Assembly (NCBI GenBank): GCA_907163375.1
Contig: CAJQUW010009236.1
Span: 496,001-560,000, forward strand
Length of the DNA stretch: 64,000 bases
Reading direction: 5' to 3'
Source: Prostheceraeus crozeri
Lineage: Eukaryota; Platyhelminthes; Polycladida; Euryleptidae
The translations under genes and the position numbers were made by a program. The notes below the pieces were generated by a model, which was given only the letters and a program-made list of their open reading frames with translations, did not search any database and was not told the DNA's origin. Numbering within the stretch: position 1 is the stretch's first letter; every line of letters starts with the position of its first letter. Shown here piece by piece: positions 1 to 9,703 of the stretch.

Positions 1-669
1 TAAGATCTGATCAGGAAATTCCGAGACATTTACATCGTCCCCGGGTACAAGGTGGTGCGACTCTACTGATTTGGGCTGGCATTTGGACCAATGGCCGCTC
101 TGAACTTCACATACAGCAAGGAACCATGAATTCTGAACGCTATGTGAATGTTTTACGAATGAACATTGGCCAATGACAGATCAACTTGGTGATCCATCGA
201 CTTGGTTATTTATGGATGATAATGCTACGTGTCACAGGAGTAGTAGAGTCAACTTATGCATGTCTCAATTAGGGCTTAGGACATTATCTTGGCCAGCTCG
301 TTCTCCTGATCTGAATCCCATAGAAAATGTATGGAGTAAAACGTAACGTTCGTCGTTCACTGCTACCTACAGATGGCGTATCACAACTTCCGTCACTGTT
401 AAAAAGAGAGTGGAGAAAGTTATATCAGTCAAAAATCAACGATATCATCGAATCAATGCCTAGACGAATTGGTAATGTCATTGACAATAAGGGTAAGGCC
501 ACAAAATATTGGCTTCTTAAGAACAGTTACTGCATCATAGCTTATCAAATGATATAAGGACATTTAAATATATTAGGGACATGAAATAACATGAAAAATG
601 CTTTCTGTATCATACTTATGTTTTATTTAGTCAAATTTTGGGATGATCCACTTTTTATGAAACGGACTG
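1..669 (+). mobile_element. Tc1-like transposon, 3' part, cut by window edge
   Basis: Decayed 3' half of a Tc1/mariner transposase gene. Shifting between frames, the + strand reads GGATLLIWAGIW, then FMDDNATCHR, then WPARSPDLNPIENVW, then a tail ending MPRRIGNVIDNKGKATKY. The second Asp and the Glu are 34 residues apart, so this is the DD34E (Tc1) type. Frame breaks and an in-frame stop make it non-functional. The element appears to end at 669 with an inverted-repeat type terminus (reads CAGTCCGTTTCATAAAAAG from the outside) followed by a TA dinucleotide at 670-671. The 5' half lies outside the window. The small open frame at 591-845 straddles this end and is not a gene. Confidence 0.8.
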
Positions 670-671
670 TA

Positions 672-1789
672 CCTTACAGAGATAGGAAAAATAGTCGTGC
701 GTCGCTTGCGGATTGCTCTGAATTACTTCAAAATGCTCCGATCGCCACGACTCCTTCAGATTCGAAGAATTCAGATCATTGCGCAAAAGCTTTCTCGATA
801 ATGTTGGGTCCTCCGATCATTTCAAAAAAGTTAGCAGGCGCATGAAAAAACGTTCACAAACTTCTCTGTAGAACTTGACATCGTCTGTGTCTCTTTGCTG
901 TGTGATCCGGTTGATAACAGTCACTGAAACTTCACACAATTTGGCGTGTTGAATGTTGAACTGGCTGTTCATTGTTCGATTGCTATGGCATTTGGTCAGC
1001 AGATTGTGCCATTTCATTTACGTTACATGTTCCAATGTTTCCCTTCTAGTCAAACGGAAGAAGAGACGAACTGTCTAATTCTGTGCTTACAATGGACGAC
1101 GTGTCGTTAATTTTGTTCCCTTGATGTATTTTCCCACAGCATGTGTTGTCCGCCTAATCCAGAAAAGTGCGGTCGAAACCAATGAGTGGATTCTCCACAA
1201 CGTTATAGAATGACTTGTGGAATTCGATGAAGCTTCAATTAAGCCTCATACGAGGAATTGAGCATTACACTTCGACTACAGCTGAATTCTAGTTATACAT
1301 CGACTTCCTGATATTAAGACTGATGCACCGAAACTGAGGCAGAAGGCAAGTCAAATTGATATGTTTCTAAGATGATAAACTGATCATATAATTAGAGATG
1401 TATAGAGAAGTTGCTGACCAAACAAATGCAAATGCGGATGATTATTAAAGTTTACAAGCAGCGACAGTTGCTCACGTGATGAATTATCAAAACAAGAAAT
1501 GATGCGACATTGAATGACTGTATGATACATGATTTCAGTGTTGAAGAAGGGTCACGGATCAGATTTTGTAATAGTGTCTTTTAAAGAACATTTTAGAAAT
1601 TAGATTGTAGATATGAACTAATCAAAACGGATATTTTATGATGCCCTCGATAATTTCATTACTAGATAATTTTCACCCGTAGATTCACAATTTGCGAATG
1701 TGATTAACAGAATTTATGATTAATTTTCAAATGTGATTGATGAGTTTAGCTGAAATTTGTTTCACCAGCCTTTCCTTTATTTCCATCAG
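672..1789. other. Intron or upstream DNA without a recognised gene
   Basis: No clear gene. A patchy open stretch around 1130-1340 (+) reads, with stops, QKSAVETNEWILHNVIE then LVEFDEASIKPHTRN. A minus-strand frame at 817-1017 has 66 codons. Both look like worn coding DNA, perhaps old transposon, but I recognise neither. The region ends in the acceptor of the first host exon at 1788-1789. Confidence 0.4.
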
Positions 1790-1946
1790 ACTCCAGAACT
1801 GATAGAACGACGTTTTGGCTTCCTGACGTCAGCGAAAGAACGATGTCGTCAGCGTTGATGGATGGAACCGATGCTCTTTCATCAGAAGACCAGGCAAAGC
1901 CAGGTCACATGCAAGCTCTCACCGAAGTGGAAGATGACAACACTGA
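1790..1946 (+). CDS. KIAA2012: KIAA2012-like gene, exon a (first exon in window)
   Basis: Internal exon bounded by a tttccatcag acceptor and a gtaagt donor. It opens with two bases that complete a codon from an exon outside the window and closes with two bases (GA). The frame is fully open and reads SRTDRTTFWLPDVSERTMSS onward, then an acidic stretch ending ALTEVEDDNT. Length is 157 bases (51 whole codons). It belongs to the gene because its phase-2 end fits the one-base start of the next exon. No domain is recognisable here. The sequence is Ser/Thr/Asp-rich and probably disordered. The KIAA2012 assignment rests on the last exons. Confidence 0.65.
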
Positions 1947-2174
1947 GTAAGTACAAAAGAAATTCGTTTCCGAACTAAGATATCATCAAATATATCCGAC
2001 AGAATATCATCCAAGTCCGTCCATTATTAATTTGATCATCAAACTGAACTGACTTTCATCGATGGTCATTATCTAAATTGATCTCTGTGCTACGCATCTT
2101 AAGTGCATTGACCATTAAGTTAAGAAAATTATTGATAAGTTATCTCTGCTTCACAAATAATCAATTGCATTCAG

Positions 2175-2263
2175 ACTTCGACCTTCACAACTTCGCACGG
2201 CTCAGTGGATTAATGAGAATCCGGACTCAAGACTGATTTCTGTCACTCCATCGTCAATGAAAG
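2175..2263 (+). CDS. KIAA2012: KIAA2012-like gene, exon b
   Basis: Exon of 89 bases after a gcattcag acceptor, ending at a GT donor (gttagt). Split codon GA+A gives Glu, then the frame reads LRPSQLRTAQWINENPDSRL and on to SSMK, with one base left over. The intron before it is only 228 bases. Low complexity, no known domain. Placement in the chain is fixed by matching phases on both sides. Confidence 0.7.
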
Positions 2264-2328
2264 GTTAGTCACTTACTACTAACAAAAAAATCAGTAGAGT
2301 GATGAAGCAATGATATTTGATATTTCAG

Positions 2329-2580
2329 ATGAAGAGTTGGTGACCTCAACCTCACGACAATCGAATACCATAAATAACGGCGAACGTCTCTCCCTTGTCG
2401 AACAAACCGCTGACGAATCCTTTTCAGAACTTGCGAAATTGGAAACATGCGGAACAATAGAGTATTCGACGTCTATGGAGGCTGCAGAGTCAAAAAGCAA
2501 CCAAAAAGAAACTACAACTACAATTACTACAACAGATCCAAACAGGAGCAGTGATTTGATACAAATTCAGTCATATCGTG
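2329..2580 (+). CDS. KIAA2012: KIAA2012-like gene, exon c
   Basis: Exon of 252 bases after a tatttcag acceptor, ending at a gtgaga donor. The codon split G+AT gives Asp. The 84-codon frame begins EELVTSTSRQSNTINNGERL and has a Thr-rich run (KETTTTITTTD) before IQIQSYR. It ends with one base. Acidic, Ser/Thr-rich and probably unstructured. The intron before is 65 bases, near the minimum for an animal intron, but both splice sites are good and the phases match. Confidence 0.7.
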
Positions 2581-3292
2581 GTGAGAACTCCAATAAGTAA
2601 CAAACGTTGGTTTGAGAATATCAACTAAGTAGCGAAGAAGTCGAAACTTATTGGCATATGTGACTCATCGGTATTTAAATAGTGTAAAAAATGAATTAAG
2701 AATAACAGCATTTTGTATATCATCACTAAAAAATGAAATTGATTTTTCATCCATAATTTATTGATAGCAAAACGTTTTAAAGTTTGGGAAAGCAATGAAT
2801 CTTCGAGTTATCTACAGGTGTATTGCATGTATATTTGAAAGAATCCAAAATTTTGAGATTGTAATAGATTTATGAAATAAATACCTGGAAGCAGGGAGTG
2901 AGTCAGAAAAAAATAAGTTGCATAGTAGCCTTAACACATTTCAAATTACGATCTAATAAGTCTACCTTCATTTTCTGCTATTTCTGTAATAAGTAATTTA
3001 CCGAATGGGCACCGAAGAATATACTCGAATGTGCATGTCACAATTTTATCAATATATTCAGCAAAAGGCACCATTCATCTCTCAACGAAAAGTCAATGAA
3101 GATGCTGAATGTTAGTATTTTACTTCAATTATGAATGCCGATCTTCAATAGACATATATTGTCGTTGGAGTGATGAACGAACGAATGAGTGATTGATCTG
3201 CTTATTTGCCTTCTTGAGTGCCTTATTGTTAGAATAATTTTTCAGATTCGTAACGTACTAGTTCACAAAATCAATGAAAATTGTAGATATTG
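2581..3292. other. Intron sequence, nothing recognised
   Basis: AT-rich intron DNA between the donor at 2581 and the small open frame at 3293. I see no exon, RNA gene or mobile element. Confidence 0.5.
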
Positions 3293-3460
3293 ATGGCTAG
3301 GAAATATCTCGTAGCTGTGCTTCTCTTCATTTGGATAAATCAGGTTGAATGCTATCTAGAGAGTTCGTGCTTTTCCAACAGCTCAGTACCCGTTCTACCA
3401 AACACAAAATGTGCAAGCAAGGACGCTCTATTGTTCCTAAATGAATTGTTCTTTAGGTAA
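3293..3460 (+). CDS. Candidate small secreted peptide (55 aa) or signal-peptide exon
   Basis: An ATG at 3293 opens 55 codons ending in TAA at 3458-3460. The start reads MARKYLVAVLLFIWINQVEC: two basic residues, a hydrophobic core and a small polar cleavage region, which is a textbook signal peptide. The rest has two further Cys and an N-S-S sequon. A GT lies at 3457-3458, so this could instead be a first exon ending in phase 2. An acceptor before 3842 opens in the matching phase (3842-3997, gtaagt donor), and another at 4107 runs to a stop at 4145-4147, giving a three-exon protein of about 120 residues. It lies inside a host intron on the same strand. I recognise no family, and chance cannot be excluded. 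Confidence 0.35.
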   Translation: MARKYLVAVLLFIWINQVECYLESSCFSNSSVPVLPNTKCASKDALLFLNELFFR

Positions 3461-4211
3461 TTTAATTGAAATTAATGTCATAGGCTATTTCAATTGTCTA
3501 TAACGTCAATGGTTCAGTGATCGTTCTGGAAAGTAACCTATAATGTAAATAGTTTGTCCTGCAAAATCATTGTTTCGAAATCACTTTGTTATGAAAATGA
3601 AATGATAACTAGAATAATTCCACTCTTTGTTGCAATGGACTATCAATATCTCCAAGTTAAGATGATATTTATTTCACTTCTCCGACCACCTGCATGTGGA
3701 ATGCTTCATCTGTTCTTGTCTGTAGGCAATTTCAAACCAACACATGAGCGTCACTGATCCGTTCATATGGATGTGGTCAGAGTCAGTTAATGTGAATAAA
3801 CTTCACAGCAATAAGGATATTATTAATAGATTCATTTCCAGGAGCAACGCTTTCTCTTTTTTTAAAGGCAATAACATTGATTCTCACACTCTTCATGTTA
3901 CGCTCAAAGTCCCATTGATTTGTACATCTCTTGAGTGTTTCATATTTCATATCTTTCCTCTGTTTCACTTTCTACATTCCCCCGACAATTCGAGGATGCG
4001 TAAGTTTATTCCTGTCTCTTTGTCATCTTCATGCATAACATCTAACGACTTAAGGGAATTAACTCATCCTTTCTAGATTATCTGTTCTCTACTGCGTCAA
4101 TATTAGCAAGTTACATGGCTCTAAAGAATATCATTTGTCTTGAATAGGAGACTTCGTCCAAAGTCTGCTTGTTATATGTAGACTAATATCTCGATATTTC
4201 TCTTTGTATAG

Positions 4212-4469
4212 TGGATACCGAATTAACTCAAACGGACAAGACAGAATACTCTCTTCCTGCAAGGCAGAAACATATTCGGACAGCACAAAGCAATCTCTCT
4301 TCATCGGCAGTGAGCAGTGTCAGCTTGACGGAAGAAGACGTCATCACATATCCGGACAGGAATACATCCAATGCTTATGGTGTGCCTTGGAACACCAGTC
4401 CGGGTGATGTGCCTCAGTCGGTGAATGAAAAGGAAAGTGGTTTCGGAGGTGACAGTGTCTTTACGGAGG
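4212..4469 (+). CDS. KIAA2012: KIAA2012-like gene, exon d
   Basis: Exon of 258 bases after a tttgtatag acceptor, ending at gtaagt. G+TG gives Val, then DTELTQTDKTEYSLPARQKH and a Ser-rich run, VPWNTSPGDVPQSVN, and finally ESGFGGDSVFTE with one base left. Fully open, polar and probably disordered. The acidic, aromatic motif near the end recalls acidic patches before the coiled coil in KIAA2012 proteins, but this is from memory. Phase fits both neighbours. Confidence 0.7.
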
Positions 4470-5118
4470 GTAAGTGCATTATGTAAAGCATGCGGGTGTG
4501 GACTAACTAAGGGCAGGGGAACGCTCAACCCTTCCTCTAAAAAAGCGAGTACGATGGAAAATATAAAAGATCTAGTTATCTATATATTCTGCTGCATACA
4601 ATACATGCACATTGCACAATAAATATACCTTCTTTCCAAATCAGAATTCATTCATTCGAGAGAGATTTTGTCTCCTAATGAATTTCGTACATTTATCACT
4701 CGCTCGAGGCCCGTTATGCGTCCATTGAACCCGGCTGATAGCTGGATGATCGTTTCAGATTTTCTCACACCATGAAATATAATTGATAGTTGATGTCTAG
4801 TTGCACAAAGGTGCATGAACCCTCCGATATAAAGTTAGAGGAAGCGGTCGCATGTTAATTGGTTTCACACTGATCGGGCAATCTGTTGATCCCAATTCAA
4901 GTCAAACGCTTGCTCTTCTTAAAATTTATTATTCTAATTGATAGCTGATGATTATCGATAGCTACATGTATGTGTTGAATCCTTTAATATAGCTATTTAC
5001 TCAGGCGTCCTGTGCATCAGCCAAGTACACAGGTCAAGTGATAACACATTATGGTGTCGTTAAAGATATGCCGTGACCTTGATCCTGAAAGGAGGAAAAT
5101 TGATGAAATGATAGCCAG
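4470..5118. other. Intron sequence, nothing recognised
   Basis: Intron DNA between exon d and the foldback element. No open frame with recognisable homology and no clear repeat. Confidence 0.5.
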
Positions 5119-5383
5119 ATTTAGATTTGAGTAGCAGAAGGACCCAGATTCAAGTGATCTTTCATTTATTTATGTTTTTTTTCATCTAATGTCTGATTGG
5201 TCGGCTGCGTTGATTACTGTAGTATATCTGATTCCAAGTGTCTTTACAAACCGTTTTTGTCAATTTGCCGTGAGCATGGCTAGTGGACGCTAGCCGAAAA
5301 CGTTCGACAGCATCATTTTGGAAGAAATATAAATAAATGAAAGATCACTTGAATCTGATTCCTTCCGCTATTCAAACCTAAAA
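5119..5383. repeat. Foldback element 1 with hammerhead-like centre
   Basis: About 60-base inverted arms (5119-5180 and 5321-5383) share AGATTCAAGTGATCTTTC and the following ATTTATTTAT. Between them, at 5270-5302, lies TGAGCATGGCTAG, a short loop, then CTAGCC and GAAA. This resembles the CTGANGA, stem II, GAAA layout of a type I hammerhead ribozyme core with two changes in the first box. Such cores are known in Penelope-like and other retroelements. No protein is encoded. Whether this is a dead ribozyme-bearing element or a hairpin that looks like one is unresolved. Confidence 0.5.
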
Positions 5384-5897
5384 CATATAAGTCAGTCTCT
5401 GTTGGGAATAACCAGATTTAATTGAAATAATTATGGGAGCGGCAAAAGGCAAACCTTCTACAATATAGCCATTGTCAAGAAAAGACTTGACAATGGCTGT
5501 AGTGTAAATGGGCGAAATATATTGAATGATTTTTTGTACGTTTTGTATAACAATAGATAACTTGACTTTTTCCAAACATATTTTCTACAATTGTCAAGTT
5601 TTGGAGCAAAACAGCAATTCTGATTCTTATCTCAATGAATAGCTTATTCGATATTTGCTATCAAATTTAGAAGAAATTGATCACCTCATCACAGAATATG
5701 CTGCCCGCAAAGCTCATTGTGGCCCACAAGTTGAAGAAAGTTGCCCACTCCAAATTTGAATTACGAGTAATTAGTGAGATTGACAATTCAATGGTTGTAG
5801 AACTGCAATTGGCTATCACAACAGGCCTACTACACGTATATATTTGAATTGTTTTCTAAATAGTTGGTTGTGAAGTCTCAACACCGAGTCCGTTCTA

Positions 5898-6310
5898 CCT
5901 TTTCAACATTAAATTGAGAGCAGTACAGATTGAATTGAGAACAGCCAAAATTGAAATGGAAATAGTCCAGATTGAAATGAGAATAGTCAAAATTGAAATG
6001 AGAATTGTCAATATCAAAATGGGAATGGTCAATATCAAAATGAGAATAGTCAATATCAAAATGAGAATTTACGTTTAATGATTTTTCCCTACTTTTGACA
6101 GTTTATCCTTACTAAAATCATACACAAGACAGGCCAAGATGGTAGGGGAGGATAACTGCATGTTGATAATGACTGTAGCTCATAGTTTTCATCATAAGTA
6201 CGTTCATGAAGCTCACTATCTTAATTTCAAAGCATGATGTACATGTACTAAAGTATATCGGCACAACGTGTTTATGCGCTTACCTTACGTATAATGCTTC
6301 GGTTTTTCAA
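5898..6310 (+). repeat. Left terminal inverted repeat with 21-bp array
   Basis: Bases 5910-6071 hold about eight 21-bp units (for example TGAAATGAGAATAGTCAAAAT). The units drift stepwise from ATTGAA-type at the outside to ATCAAA-type inside. The inner half is non-repetitive and includes GATGTACATGTAC. Spaced at two helical turns, the units could be binding sites for the transposase or a host factor; that role is inferred. Confidence 0.85.
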
Positions 6311-6629
6311 CGTTAGGTTTCTCATGCCTGCTTGCAATCGAGGGTATTTAAAACGTTTATCATATTCATGAAAGAACAATCCTTCTTGTTTTTGATCAAT
6401 TAACCTTTCCTCACACTACAATGACAGCACAGTGACTAGTGTTCCCCAGGGATTTTCTTTCAAGATTATACAAAAAGGATTGGTGATAAGATAACCCTGT
6501 ACGTGAGAATTCTGTCTGATGCGCATTTTAAGCATAGATATCTAGAACTCGATATATATAAGAATGACATGGTAGACAATTCGAACAGAATCACGGAACC
6601 GGCTACCTCGCGGAGAGAACCTAAGCACA

Positions 6630-7689
6630 ATGTCCGAGTCCCATTACATGAAGAAGGTGGATGCATCAGAGAAAAGGTCTCAGATTTTGGCCTCTTACAA
6701 TAGCGGTGGTGAATGGAGACAATTGGCTACAAGTTTAGATGTGAAAACGTCGACTGCATATCGATGGATTCTCGAAGGCGAAAAATCTGACCGACGAGGA
6801 GGAAACCGTCGTCGCAAACTGAACGATGATCATCGTCAGTTTCTAATCACAAGAATTGAAGATAATCCAAGAGTAACTCTGAATGATTTGAAGAATCAAT
6901 TGAATTCAACATACAACATCGTAGTTTCAAAGGAATGCATTCGACAGCATTTAGATATGGCTCTATATTCCTTGAGAGCTATACGTTTTGAACCAGAGAG
7001 GGACAACATGCAGGTTAACAAAGAAATACGGAAACAATTTGCGACCGATCTTTTACATTATCAATCGATGAATTTGCCTGTCCTATATATGGATGAAACA
7101 AACTTCAATCTTCATTTCACAAGGAAGGAGGGTCAGTCACTTCGAGGAACTCGATGTATAACAGTGGCTGCTGGATGTCGAGGAGCCAACGTACATCTCA
7201 TTGGATGTATCAGCAGTATCGGTTTGATACACCATGAAGTTCGACGAAGATCCTTCAAGAAAGAAGATGGCACATAGTGGTTCCGTGAATGTCTGAGACG
7301 TTCCAATGAGAAATGCCACTACAACTCTATTGTTGTGTTGGTATTGGACAATGCCCCATGCCATACTGGTATTGATGATGTTATTCAGGAGGATGAGTTC
7401 GGATGCACTTCATTTTGCGGCTAGCACCATACAGCCCGATGCTAAATCCAATTGAGCGAGCATGGTGATGTTTAAAAGCCGCTGTGAAAAGCAAACTTGT
7501 AGAGCAGATGCAGAGTATACTTCCAACGATCATGCAGGCATCAGTCAAACTGAAGCGAGATTACGACAGCTTGAGAGTGCGATAGTCAACTCAATACCAG
7601 AAATAACAACGAGCAAATGTGCGAATTTCGTGACGTCCATCCAGAACCTACTCCCTAGTGTGTTGAACCTAGAGGACGTTCAGTTCTAA
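6630..7689 (+). pseudogene. Decayed DDE transposase of the 5898-8356 element
   Basis: The ATG at 6630 opens 215 codons with an N-terminal helix-turn-helix (residues ~10-50, reading RSQILASYNSGGEWRQLATS), a second HTH region and the first catalytic box LYMDETNFNLHF. A stop at 7276-7278 interrupts it. The same frame then resumes with VLVLDNAPCHTGID, and after a frameshift comes LAPYSPMLNPIERAW, with more damage beyond. The C-terminus ends SVLNLEDVQF at 7686. The second Asp and the Glu are about 35-36 residues apart, typical of the IS630-Tc1-mariner superfamily but not classical DD34E or DD34D. Roughly four lesions make it inactive. Confidence 0.8.
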
Positions 7690-7944
7690 ATCATTCAATT
7701 ACGTAATTTACGTGTGTATGATTACAAACGAAAGCAATCTTTGGAAGCAGAATGCTTTTATTTGTTGTTCAAATGGGCGAGAGATTTATTCAATATAGGG
7801 CAAACTGCTTATTATTATTAGATTATACAGTACATACTATGTCTATCAATTGATTCGCCGTCATTAAATTACGTTTATTAAATGTTTATTATTTTTACGT
7901 CTTTTAATACAGGTAATTCTCCGAACGACAAAATCGTGTTAGTT

Positions 7945-8356
7945 TAAAGAATGAAGCATCATAAGTAACTAACGCATAAACACGTGTCGATATACACTTT
8001 ATATAGTACATGTACATCATGCTTTGAAATTAAGATAGTGAGCTTCATGAACGTACTTATGATGAAAACTATGAGCTACAGTCATTATCAACATGCAGTT
8101 ATCCTCCCCTACCATCTTGGCCTGTCTTGTGTATGATTTTAGTAAGGATAAACTGTCAAAAGTAGGGAAAAATCATTGAAAGTAAATTCTCATTTTAATT
8201 TTGACTATTCTCATTTTGATATTGACAATTCCCATTTTGATATTGACAATTCTCATTTTGATATTGACTATTCTCATTTCAATCTGGACTATTTCCATTT
8301 CAATTTTGGCTGTTCTCAATTCAATCTGGACTATTCTCAATTTAATGTTGAAAAGG
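7945..8356 (-). repeat. Right terminal inverted repeat with 21-bp array
   Basis: Inverted copy of the left end. Eight 21-bp units run 8186-8353 (for example ATTCTCATTTTGATATTGACA), followed by the GTTGAAAAGG terminus and TA. The periodic open frames on both strands here (8173-8436) are products of the 21-bp (7-codon) repeat, not genes. Confidence 0.85.
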
Positions 8357-8439
8357 TACAGATGCTTCGAGAATACATAAGGAAAAATATGCGTTGCCGC
8401 CAATGTCACCTCCTGCTAAACAAACTATGCAATTAGTTT

Positions 8440-8898
8440 CGATATTTGGAAAATAAAATATTGAATTTGAAAAATTTCCACATGTCGGAATTTGAAGTCT
8501 TTATTTTTTAAGCAAAATTTATTGTATGCTATGGTTATCTCCTACTCTTCAATCTCTTACAGAACATTCAGATAGATGATAGATTTTACAGACTGCACAT
8601 TTGTGTAAAAGACTGCTTGAAATTTATGTGTGCTGATGTCATACTACGATTAGGTTTGATAATATACAGTACATTATATGAAAGTGGCATCAGTCATGTG
8701 CAAAGACTATCTGAATCGTTCACTGTCTTTGGTTAGGTGGTTTTGAATTCAAGTAATAAAGCATGCTTCTATTATTCATTACTCGTGGTAACAATCTCAG
8801 CTATGACATTAATCGCCAACGAAATCTCGATATTTTCGCTGAAGATATACCATCACAAATCAATGATTGATTTTTCTGACATGCCTCCTTTCTTTCAG
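8440..8898. other. Intron sequence, nothing recognised
   Basis: AT-rich intron between the transposon and the 34-nt exon. No gene or repeat seen apart from the pyrimidine tract and acceptor at 8890-8898. Confidence 0.5.
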
Positions 8899-8932
8899 GA
8901 ACAATTGAACGTTTAACGGACCCACCTCAAAG
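8899..8932 (+). CDS. KIAA2012: KIAA2012-like gene, exon e (34-nt microexon)
   Basis: Microexon after a strong tttctttcag acceptor, ending at gtaagc. G+GA gives Gly, then TIERLTDPPQ and two bases (AG). Despite its size, both splice sites are strong and the phases match exons d and f exactly, so I trust it. It is too short for ordinary ORF finding. Confidence 0.6.
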
Positions 8933-9392
8933 GTAAGCATTGCGCTAGATGATTCATTGATGTTTATTTTCTCCTGAATTTGAATATTCATTTTTAAAAC
9001 CATAATGATTGCTTTTTCTAAAGAAAAGTTTTTATATCTACCGGAGCCGTTCGATAACGCAGTCGTTCAGTTAATTTTCAGAAAATCGTTGCTTTGCATC
9101 TTCTAATTACTCGTATATTCATGGAGTTACTTACGTAATTAATTTCCCCAAATCCTAGATTTCGAATTTCTGCCTTCATAATTAGCATCTCCTCATGGAA
9201 ATATCGAAAGTGTGAGAGTATCAATTCAGCTAAATACAAATGAGGAAGGAAGGTCAAGCTAGCTGGCGCTCTCACCGCATCACACGTAATGAATTATATA
9301 TTAGCTTGACTTTGACAGAAGTAATCATTCACAATTTTTCATAAACAGTCTTTTCCTTGAGAGTCAATGATTGTTGTTTTTGTTATCTTCAG

Positions 9393-9442
9393 CACTCAGC
9401 AAGCGTCAGAAATGATTCCCAACATCACGCGACCAGTCTCTC
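9393..9442 (+). CDS. KIAA2012: KIAA2012-like gene, exon f (50 nt)
   Basis: Short exon after a tatcttcag acceptor, donor gtaagc. AG+C gives Ser, then TQQASEMIPNITRPVS and one base. Joined in phase to the exons on both sides. No domain. The 60-bp intron after it is very short. Confidence 0.6.
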
Positions 9443-9503
9443 GTAAGCGGAGGTGTTAAATATTATTTGTGAATTTTATATTTTCATTTACAAATCTTCT
9501 TAG

Positions 9504-9703
9504 GTACTTCGAATTCCTCAAGCGGAGCAGAGACGAATTTGACAAGTACAATGACATCTTATGTCGATCCTCAACAATCTTCATCATTGTTAGATGTTCC
9601 TGGAAAGACCAAAATCAGTCCGCTTCTTGAAACGTCGAGTGATGTTGGCGATCGCATTGGTACTCCAGTTCTCAACGTGACCAGTCCTTCACCGAAACCA
9701 CAG
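9504..9703 (+). CDS. KIAA2012: KIAA2012-like gene, exon g
   Basis: Exon of 200 bases, acceptor aatcttcttag, donor gtaaat. C+GT gives Arg, then TSNSSSGAETNLTSTMTSYV, QQSSSLLDVPGKTKISPLL and NVTSPSPKPQ, ending on a codon boundary. Ser/Thr/Pro-rich and probably disordered. Fully open in the chain's frame only. Confidence 0.7.

Larger units (their letters stand above)
5898..8356 (+). mobile_element. IS630/Tc1/mariner transposon with long repeat-built inverted ends
   Basis: A 2459-bp element between TA dinucleotides (5896-5897 and 8357-8358). The ends are ~410-bp inverted repeats starting CCTTTTCAACATTAAATTGA; the right copy mirrors the left with small indels. The outer part of each end is an array of eight 21-bp units, and the inner part is unique sequence. 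A decayed transposase gene on the + strand lies between. The arms match closely by eye but carry several substitutions and indels, so the insertion is not very recent. It sits in the host intron between 4469 and 8899. Confidence 0.85.

Noticed and set aside
591-845. 84-codon frame after the Tc1 remnant
   Set aside because: Crosses the transposon terminus and has no coding features.
5910-6071. Short regular repeats that could suggest a CRISPR array
   Set aside because: Units are contiguous with no spacers, mirrored at the other end of a transposon, and the DNA is from an animal.
8173-8436. Two opposite open frames with a repeating seven-residue pattern (IEMRIV / FDIDNSH)
   Set aside because: The 21-bp end repeat of the transposon is a multiple of three, so it is open in several frames. 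It is a by-product of the array.
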